Below, in pieces: positions 1 through 4,909 of a DNA stretch of 6,891 nt. The stretch comes from Comamonadaceae bacterium (GTDB taxonomy: Bacteria; Pseudomonadota; Gammaproteobacteria; Burkholderiales; Burkholderiaceae_C): assembly GCA_024642025.1 (NCBI GenBank), contig JAHEBY010000141.1, positions 1 to 6,891 of the forward strand, in the 5' to 3' direction. The translations under genes and the position numbers were made by a program. How positions within the stretch are numbered: position 1 is the stretch's first letter; each line of letters starts with the position of its first letter. A model generated the notes under the pieces. That model worked only from the letters and a program-made list of their open reading frames with translations. It ran no database searches and was not told the origin of the DNA.

Positions 1-1059
1 ATTTCGGGCGTTGACCTGTTCGTCGGCAAAGGCCTGGCCAATATCATTGATCGGACCGCAAGGCACGTGCTGGGGTTCCAGCAAGGCAACCCACTCGGCC
101 GTGGTGCGGGTGCGGGTGACAGCTTCCATGGCCGGAATCAAGGTGGCGCGGTTGCTGTTGCGCGCGGCCATTTTGGCGTAGCGCGCGTCCGCCGCCCATT
201 CGGGTTGCTGCACCACCTGGCAAAACCGCGCAAACTGCCCGTCGTTGCCAATGGCCAGCAGCATGGCGCCATCGGCTGTGGGGAAGTCTTGGTACGGCGC
301 CAGGCTCGGGTGGCTGTTGCCCTGGCGCTCGGGAACCTTGCCGGTGTTGAGGAAGCCGCCCGCCTGGTTCGCCAAGATGGCCATACCTACGTCCAGCAGG
401 GCCATGTCGATCAGCTGGCCCTGGCCAGTGCGGTTGCGCACTTCCAGCGCTGCCAGAATGGCCGTAGTGGCATAGCACCCGGTGAACAGATCCGTCAGCG
501 CCACACCCACGCGCAACGGGCCGCCGCCGGGCGCATCATCCGGACGGCCGGTGATGCTCATCATGCCGCTCATGGCCTGAATCATCAGGTCGTAGCCGGC
601 GCGCGCCGCGTAAGGGCCGGTCTGCCCAAAGCCGGTAACCGAGCAGTAAATCAGCCGGGGGTTGGTGGCTTTCAGGCTGTCGTAGTCCAGCCCATATTGC
701 GCAAGGCCACCCACCTTGAAGTTCTCCACCAGAATGTCGCTGCTCGCGGCCATCTGACGTATGAGCGCTTGCCCCTCCGGCTTGGCCATGTCGATGGTGA
801 CGGAGCGCTTGTTGCGGTTGCACGCGGTGAAGTAAGTGGCATGCGGCGTGTCATTGCCCTTTGCGTCTTTCAAAAACGGCGGACCCCAGTGGCGGGTGTC
901 GTCGCCAGCGCCGGGCCGCTCGACCTTGATGACGTCTGCACCGAGGTCGGCCAGCATCTGCGTGCACCAGGGGCCCGCCAGCACGCGTGACAGGTCCAGC
1001 ACCCGCAGATGGGGCAGCGCGCCGGTAGTGATGGATGGGCCAAGTTTGGTATCTGTCAT
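1..1059 (-). CDS. CaiB/BaiF family (class III) CoA-transferase, probable succinyl-CoA:glutarate CoA-transferase; 3' end outside window
   Basis: The minus-strand frame is open from an ATG at 1059 to the left edge: 353 residues of a family usually near 400, so roughly the last 50 are missing. Family III CoA-transferases move CoA between carboxylic acids in the cytoplasm through an aspartyl-CoA intermediate. Visible hallmarks are the N-terminal LRVLDLSRVLAGPW (18-31), ADLGADVIKVERPGAGDDTR (37-56), NRNKRSVTID (81-90), YCSVTGFGQTGP (138-149), and VALTDLFTG (186-194), whose Asp190 sits where formyl-CoA transferase has its catalytic aspartate. The GAGDDTR-x-WGPPF segment and the general flow resemble mammalian SUGCT, the glutarate CoA-transferase. 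Together with the nearby gcdH this suggests glutarate as acceptor, which is inference. The start has a good ribosome binding site (GGAG, 9 bases upstream). It is transcribed divergently from the hydrolase gene. Other acids (oxalate, carnitine, mesaconate types) remain possible substrates. Confidence 0.9.
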   Translation of the reverse strand, partial: MTDTKLGPSITTGALPHLRVLDLSRVLAGPWCTQMLADLGADVIKVERPGAGDDTRHWGPPFLKDAKGNDTPHATYFTACNRNKRSVTIDMAKPEGQALIRQMAASSDILVENFKVGGLAQYGLDYDSLKATNPRLIYCSVTGFGQTGPYAARAGYDLMIQAMSGMMSITGRPDDAPGGGPLRVGVALTDLFTGCYATTAILAALEVRNRTGQGQLIDMALLDVGMAILANQAGGFLNTGKVPERQGNSHPSLAPYQDFPTADGAMLLAIGNDGQFARFCQVVQQPEWAADARYAKMAARNSNRATLIPAMEAVTRTRTTAEWVALLEPQHVPCGPINDIGQAFADEQVNARN

Positions 1060-1206
1060 GAATTGGTTCTCCAACCCGAATCGTACTGCCCCGCAGCAAC
1101 CCGCTGTCCACGAGCGCCGCCAACGGTGCTTCAGCAACATTGGCCACCTGTTAACGTTTAGGTTCACCACATGTTACTGTCGCCGATACTTGATTCACCC
1201 AGAGCC
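1060..1206. other. divergent intergenic region between the CoA-transferase and hydrolase genes
   Basis: These 147 bases separate two divergent starts and should carry promoters for both. They include the GGAG ribosome binding site of the CoA-transferase (1069-1072, minus strand). An AT-richer patch around 1150-1190 contains GTTAAC (1150-1155) and, 12 bases on, the similar GTTCAC (1162-1167). I see no convincing sigma-70 promoter. On the minus strand TGGACA and TACGAT occur 19 bases apart, but that spacing is long and the transcript would start almost at the ribosome binding site. If the hydrolase starts at the upstream ATG (1171), the region shrinks to 111 bases. Confidence 0.35.
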
Positions 1207-2262
1207 ATGAACCCTTATTTCGATCCAGAAAAATCGCACCACCGCAAGGATGGCTTCCAGAACAACTACAACGAATTCGCGACCAAGAGCCTGGCGGATG
1301 TGATGCAGTGGCGGATCAACGCCGTGCGAAAAAACCTGCCGCCACCCCCCGCAGCTCCTATCCCTCAACATAAAGCAGACCTGGATTTCTTGCATCGGAA
1401 CAGCCAGGCGAAAACAGCGATGCAACCGGCAGTGACCTGGATTGGCCACGCCACCGTGCTGGCACAGGTGGGTGGCCTGACATTGCTGACCGATCCGATA
1501 TTTTCGGAGCGTGCCTCCCCGTTTGCCCGACTCGGACCCAAACGTCATCAACCGCCCGGTGTGGCCGTCGGCGCACTGCCGCATGTTGATCTGGTGCTGG
1601 CCTCGCATAACCACTACGACCATCTGGATGAAAAGTCTGTCGTCGCGCTCAATGCCCAGGCTGCGGGACCCCCGCTGTTTGTGGTGCCGCTGGGTCTCAA
1701 GCCGTGGCTGGCCGATCGTGGCATTACCCATGCAATCGAACTGGACTGGTGGCAAAGCCATCGCGTATCGGTGGCGACGGGCGACGTCGAAGTGATGCTG
1801 GTGCCCGCGCAGCACTGGTCTGCGCGGGGGCTGAACGACCGCATGAATACCCTGTGGGGCGGCTTTGCTGTATTTGCGCCCGACTGTCATCTCTTCTATG
1901 CGGGCGATACGGGTTACTCGCGTGACTTCACCGATATGCGTGAAAGGTTTGCCTCTCGTCAGATAGCGGCACTCGGCGGTGGGTTTGACATCGCGCTATT
2001 GCCCATCGGCGCCTACGAGCCGCGCTGGTTCATGTCTTCGCAACACGTCAACGTGCAGGAAGCGGTGAAGATTCACCACGATCTGGGTGCCAAGCGGTCC
2101 ATGGGTGTTCACTGGGGCACCTTCGAGCTCACGGATGAGGCGCTGGACGAGCCACCCCGCTCGCTGGCAGCCGAGCGGCAGGCCAAGGCCTTGAGCGACG
2201 ACACGTTTTTTGTGCTCGCGATCGGCGAGACTCGGCTGATACAACCCCGAGCGCCGGGTTAG
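1207..2262 (+). CDS. metallo-beta-lactamase-fold hydrolase, NAPE-PLD/RomA-like
   Basis: A 351-residue cytoplasmic-looking protein with no signal peptide or membrane segment. It carries the full dinuclear zinc set of the metallo-beta-lactamase fold as arranged in N-acylphosphatidylethanolamine phospholipase D: SHNHYDHLD (His134, His136, Asp138, His139), AQHWS (His203), YAGDTGYS (Asp234) and GVHWGTFEL (His302). The spacing between these ligands closely matches mammalian NAPE-PLD. Also typical are WIGHATVL (78-85), LLTDPIFSERASP (93-105) and LLPIGAYEPRWFM (264-276). Bacterial members are often labelled outer membrane protein RomA or L-ascorbate lactonase-like, but their substrates are mostly unknown; phosphodiester or lactone hydrolysis is plausible. 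I chose the ATG at 1207 because MNPYFDPEKSHH looks like the usual family N-terminus. An in-frame ATG at 1171 adds 12 residues and has a slightly better upstream AGG, so the start is unsettled. It is convergent with gcdH and divergent from the CoA-transferase. Confidence 0.9.
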   Translation: MNPYFDPEKSHHRKDGFQNNYNEFATKSLADVMQWRINAVRKNLPPPPAAPIPQHKADLDFLHRNSQAKTAMQPAVTWIGHATVLAQVGGLTLLTDPIFSERASPFARLGPKRHQPPGVAVGALPHVDLVLASHNHYDHLDEKSVVALNAQAAGPPLFVVPLGLKPWLADRGITHAIELDWWQSHRVSVATGDVEVMLVPAQHWSARGLNDRMNTLWGGFAVFAPDCHLFYAGDTGYSRDFTDMRERFASRQIAALGGGFDIALLPIGAYEPRWFMSSQHVNVQEAVKIHHDLGAKRSMGVHWGTFELTDEALDEPPRSLAAERQAKALSDDTFFVLAIGETRLIQPRAPG

Positions 2263-2308
2263 GCAACCACCGCCATCCCCACAGTGTGAGTAACGGGCGG
2301 CTTGAATT

Positions 2309-3505
2309 TCAGTTCGCGAACGCCGCAATGCCCGTCTGCGCCCGCCCCAGGATCAGCGCATGAATATCGTGCGTGCCTTCATAAGTGTTCACCACTTCGA
2401 GGTTTACCAGATGGCGCGCCACGCCAAACTCGTCGCTGATGCCGTTGCCACCCATCATGTCGCGGGCCAGACGGGCAATATCCAGCGCCTTTCCGCAGGA
2501 GTTGCGCTTCAGGATGGACGTGAGCTCCACCGACGCGGTGCCGTCGTCCTTCATGCGCCCGAGGCGCAGGCAGCCTTGCAGGCCCAGCGCGATTTCGGTC
2601 TGCATGTCGGCCAGTTTTTTCTGAATGAGCTGGTTGGCAGCCAAAGGCCGGCCAAACTGCTTGCGGTCCATCGTGTACTGGCGGGCGCGAAACCAGCAGT
2701 CTTCAGCCGCACCCAAAGCGCCCCAGGCGATGCCGTAACGCGCCGAGTTCAGGCAGGTGAACGGGCCTTTGAGGCCTTGCACTTCGGGAAACGCGTTTTC
2801 TTCTGGGCAGAACACGCCATCCATCACGATTTCGCCCGTGACGGACGCGCGCAAGCCCACCTTGCCGTGAATGGCCGGTGCGGTCAAACCCTTCATGCCC
2901 CTTTCAAGAATGAAGCCGCGAATCGGGCCCACCTGCCCACCCTCAGAAACCTCTTTGGCCCACACCACAAACACGTCGGCCATGGGGCTGTTGGATATCC
3001 ACATCTTGGCGCCCGAGAGCTTGTAGCCGCCAGCCACTTTTTGCGCGCGCGTGACCATCGAGCTCGGGTCCGAGCCATGATCGGGCTCGGTCAGGCCAAA
3101 GCAGCCAATCCACTCGCCTGTGGCGAGTTTGGGCAGATACTTTTGCCGTTGGGCTTCGGTACCAAATTCAAAAATTGGCACCATCACCAGCGAGCTTTGC
3201 ACGCTCATCATGGAGCGGTAGCCCGAATCGACGCGCTCCACTTCGCGTGCGATCAGGCCATAGGCCACATAGTTGAGGCCCGGGCCGCCGTAGGTGTCGG
3301 GAATGGTGGGGCCCAACAGCCCCAACTCGCCCATTTCACGGAAGATGGCCACGTCGGTGGTGCCTTCGCGAAAAGCCTGAATGACGCGGGGCTGCAGCTT
3401 GTCCTGACAGTAGGCAGCGGCGGCATCGCGAACCATTCGCTCGTCGTCGCTGAGCTGGGCTTCCAGCAAAAAAGGGTCTTGCCAGTTGAATGCGGCGTGG
3501 GCCAT
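2309..3505 (-). CDS. gcdH: glutaryl-CoA dehydrogenase
   Basis: A 398-residue FAD enzyme of the acyl-CoA dehydrogenase family. It oxidises and decarboxylates glutaryl-CoA to crotonyl-CoA and passes electrons to electron-transfer flavoprotein, as the last dedicated step of glutarate, lysine, tryptophan and benzoyl-CoA breakdown. Full-length identity to the GCDH type is plain. GYRSMMSVQSSLV (95-107) holds Arg97 and Ser98, equivalent to the substrate-carboxylate contacts of human GCDH. GCFGLTEPDHGSDPSSM is the FAD/substrate strand, followed by KMWISNSPMADVFVVWA. RYGIAWGALGA and NQLIQKKLADMQTEI form the C-terminal helical domain. NTYEGTHDIHALILGRAQTG carries the catalytic base Glu376. Substrate choice is therefore well supported, unlike for generic acyl-CoA dehydrogenases. 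The ATG is preceded by CCGAAAG ending 6 bases upstream, a weak ribosome binding site. The gene lies 57 bases downstream of the cupin gene, probably the last of a minus-strand run, and is convergent with the hydrolase across 46 bases. Confidence 0.97.
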   Translation of the reverse strand: MAHAAFNWQDPFLLEAQLSDDERMVRDAAAAYCQDKLQPRVIQAFREGTTDVAIFREMGELGLLGPTIPDTYGGPGLNYVAYGLIAREVERVDSGYRSMMSVQSSLVMVPIFEFGTEAQRQKYLPKLATGEWIGCFGLTEPDHGSDPSSMVTRAQKVAGGYKLSGAKMWISNSPMADVFVVWAKEVSEGGQVGPIRGFILERGMKGLTAPAIHGKVGLRASVTGEIVMDGVFCPEENAFPEVQGLKGPFTCLNSARYGIAWGALGAAEDCWFRARQYTMDRKQFGRPLAANQLIQKKLADMQTEIALGLQGCLRLGRMKDDGTASVELTSILKRNSCGKALDIARLARDMMGGNGISDEFGVARHLVNLEVVNTYEGTHDIHALILGRAQTGIAAFAN

Positions 3506-3511
3506 GAGAGT

Positions 3512-3518
3512 CTTTCGG
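3512..3518 (-). promoter_or_regulatory. ribosome binding site of gcdH (CCGAAAG)
   Basis: On the minus strand CCGAAAG ends 6 bases before the gcdH ATG. It is a weak match to the anti-Shine-Dalgarno sequence, but the same heptamer at the same distance precedes the cupin start at 4051, which supports both starts. Confidence 0.45.
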
Positions 3519-3562
3519 AAAATCTGGGTGGGAAGGAATTCGTTTGCGCGTATCTTAATGAA

Positions 3563-4051
3563 TCACCGCACGAACTGGTCCACATAGTCTGCCCCGAGCC
3601 CCACGTCGGTGTAATGCTGGCGGCACATCGCGATCTTGGTGAACACGTCTTCATAGCCTGTGGTGTTGCCCTGCTCGTCCAGGTAGATCATGGCGCCGTG
3701 GATGTTGAAGAAGGTGATCATCTCCTGCGCGCCTGCGGCCTCGTCCACCACGAGCCTGTGAATCTCGCCGGGCGGCTCGTACACAAACGAGCCCTGGCTG
3801 GCCACCCATTCATGCTCCAGATAGCGCCATGCACCCTTGATCACGTAGCCCGTCACCCACGACGGATGGATGTGGCGCGACAGCACGCCCGACTTGCGCA
3901 CGCGCAGCAGGTTGCACCAGCTTCCGGTGACCGTGTTGAGCAGCAAGGGGCGAAACCACACGTTGGTCGCCTGGGGCACCCACACGCGTTCGTCTTTGGG
4001 GATGGCGGCAATGGCGATTTCAGGCTGGATGCCGGGTAGCTGGGTGATCAT
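3563..4051 (-). CDS. cupin-domain protein, 2,4'-dihydroxyacetophenone dioxygenase-like
   Basis: A 162-residue single-domain cupin. The first motif reads G55-x4-His60-x-His62, then a strand ending at Gly73 (VTGYVIKG). The second is Gly87-x5-Pro93-x-Gly95-x2-His98. His60, His62 and His98 would bind one metal, probably Fe(II). The glutamate usual in the first motif is absent (Thr67 in that place), a pattern compatible with three-histidine dioxygenases; Glu79 could be an alternative ligand. The arrangement, the RYLEHEW segment and the length recall 2,4'-dihydroxyacetophenone dioxygenase of Alcaligenes, which splits a hydroxy-ketone C-C bond using oxygen, and ChrR-like cupins. Whether this protein cleaves such a ketone is unknown; no other gene for hydroxyacetophenone breakdown is visible. 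It sits between the dehydrogenase gene (26 bases upstream) and gcdH (57 bases downstream), so co-transcription is likely. The start is an ATG with CCGAAAG ending 6 bases upstream. Confidence 0.85.
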   Translation of the reverse strand: MITQLPGIQPEIAIAAIPKDERVWVPQATNVWFRPLLLNTVTGSWCNLLRVRKSGVLSRHIHPSWVTGYVIKGAWRYLEHEWVASQGSFVYEPPGEIHRLVVDEAAGAQEMITFFNIHGAMIYLDEQGNTTGYEDVFTKIAMCRQHYTDVGLGADYVDQFVR

Positions 4052-4057
4052 GGCTGG

Positions 4058-4064
4058 CTTTCGG
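4058..4064 (-). promoter_or_regulatory. ribosome binding site of the cupin gene (CCGAAAG)
   Basis: CCGAAAG on the minus strand ends 6 bases before the cupin ATG, identical in sequence and distance to the site before gcdH. It lies within the short gap after the dehydrogenase stop codon. Confidence 0.45.
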
Positions 4065-4077
4065 GGTGTGACGGGGT

Positions 4078-4803
4078 TCAGGCGATCAGGTAGCCGCCGT
4101 CTACCGGCAGCACGGCGCCGGTGACAAAGCGCGCAGCAGGGCTGGCCAGGAACACCACCGGGTCCGCCACGTCTTCGGGTGTGCCCCAGCGACCCAGGGG
4201 GGTTCGCGCCAGGATTTGCGCGGAGCGTTCAGCGTCTTGCGTCAGCGCCTGGGTCAGCGGCGTGGCAATCCAGCCAGGCGCAATGGCGTTGACGCGAATG
4301 CCATCGGCCGCGTAGGCAATCGCCAACGACTTGGTGAGCTGCGCCACCCCGCCCTTGCTTGCGCTGTAGGCAGGCACCAGCCCGCCCCCAAAGAAGCTGA
4401 GCATGGACGCAGTATTGACAATGCAGCCTTTGCGCGCCGCGAGTGCAGGCCGCGCCGCCGTGCAAAGACGCATGGTGCCGGTGAGGTTGATGTCGAGCAC
4501 GTCGGCAAACACCTCCGGGTCATGCTCCAAGTTGCGGCGGATCACGCCCGCGCAGTTGACCAGCACATCCAGTTCGTCCAGGCCGGCCACCAGCGCGCCC
4601 ACAGCGGCCGCGTCGCGCACGTCAAGCAGTTCAAGGGTGATGCCGGCCATGTCTGCCCGGGTGCGCGCGGCCTGGACTTCTGCCTCGGTCGCGCCGGTCG
4701 CAGTTACACGGGCGCCCTGTGCCGCAAAGGCCCGGGCAATGGCCGCGCCAATACCACTGCTGCCACCAGAGATGAGGATGTTGCGGGGCGTACTTTTCGT
4801 CAT
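4078..4803 (-). CDS. short-chain dehydrogenase/reductase (classical SDR), substrate unknown
   Basis: A 241-residue NAD(P)-dependent Rossmann-fold oxidoreductase with every classical SDR landmark: SGGSSGIG cofactor loop (12-19), DVR at 61-63, NCAG (83-86), Asn106, Ser133, Tyr146-x3-Lys150 as the catalytic tetrad, and APGWIATPL after strand six. The C-terminus PVDGGYLIA is the usual FabG-like ending. After the second strand the sequence is TATGAT with no acidic residue, nearer to the NADP(H)-using FabG pattern than to NAD-specific enzymes; this is only a hint. Similar proteins are annotated as 3-oxoacyl-ACP reductase, gluconate 5-dehydrogenase or 2-keto-3-deoxy-fuconate dehydrogenase, so the name is not secure. 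Next to acetoacetyl-CoA synthetase, a hydroxy acid/keto acid role is an attractive guess, though it is not the typical 3-hydroxybutyrate dehydrogenase sequence. The ATG at 4803 is preferred over an in-frame TTG at 4833 because AGGA lies 7 bases upstream of it. Confidence 0.93.
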   Translation of the reverse strand: MTKSTPRNILISGGSSGIGAAIARAFAAQGARVTATGATEAEVQAARTRADMAGITLELLDVRDAAAVGALVAGLDELDVLVNCAGVIRRNLEHDPEVFADVLDINLTGTMRLCTAARPALAARKGCIVNTASMLSFFGGGLVPAYSASKGGVAQLTKSLAIAYAADGIRVNAIAPGWIATPLTQALTQDAERSAQILARTPLGRWGTPEDVADPVVFLASPAARFVTGAVLPVDGGYLIA

Positions 4804-4810
4804 GGGTTGT

Positions 4811-4814
4811 TCCT
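4811..4814 (-). promoter_or_regulatory. ribosome binding site deciding the SDR start
   Basis: AGGA (within GCAGGAA, minus strand) lies 7 bases before the ATG at 4803. No comparable site precedes the TTG at 4833, so this site fixes the start. Confidence 0.6.
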
Positions 4815-4846
4815 GCGGTGGTTGGGTGCGCAAGGATTGCCGGCGC

Positions 4847-4900
4847 TGACCGGGGTCGTCCGCCGGTCATGATAGTCCAGCCTATCCCCCAGCGCGCTGG
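4847..4900. repeat. three adjacent inverted repeats between the acetoacetyl-CoA synthetase and SDR genes
   Basis: In plus-strand order: TGACCGG at 4847-4853 pairs with CCGGTCA at 4863-4869 (7 pairs, 9-base loop); GATAG at 4871-4875 pairs with CTATC at 4882-4886 (6-base loop); and CCAGCGCGCTGG at 4889-4900 is a perfect 12-base palindrome starting 9 bases past the synthetase stop codon. None is followed by a T-run in either direction, so none is a standard intrinsic terminator. They could be an operator, a transcript-processing or stabilising structure, or chance in GC-rich DNA. Confidence 0.4.
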
Positions 4901-4909
4901 AAGCCGTTG

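Noticed and set aside
67..990. A 307-codon plus-strand open frame opposite the CoA-transferase
   Set aside because: The minus strand encodes a convincing CaiB/BaiF protein across the whole stretch, and the plus-strand product has no recognisable motif.
1171..1206. Upstream ATG start for the hydrolase
   Set aside because: Not fully rejected: an AGG lies 8 bases before it, but the twelve extra residues are not typical of the family, whose N-terminus fits the ATG at 1207.
2243..2308. Terminator between the convergent hydrolase and gcdH genes
   Set aside because: AACCC/GGGTT (around 2243-2260) and CCGCC/GGCGG (2270-2300) can pair, but the stems have only five pairs and no T-run follows on either strand.
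2360..4039. A 559-codon plus-strand open frame opposite gcdH and the cupin gene
   Set aside because: It is the antisense of two genes with clear family motifs. Its translation is rich in His, Ala and Arg with no recognisable domain, as expected of antisense frames in GC-rich DNA.
4804..4833. N-terminal extension of the SDR from a TTG codon at 4833
   Set aside because: The added residues are not SDR-like and there is no ribosome binding site for the TTG, whereas the ATG at 4803 has AGGA 7 bases upstream.
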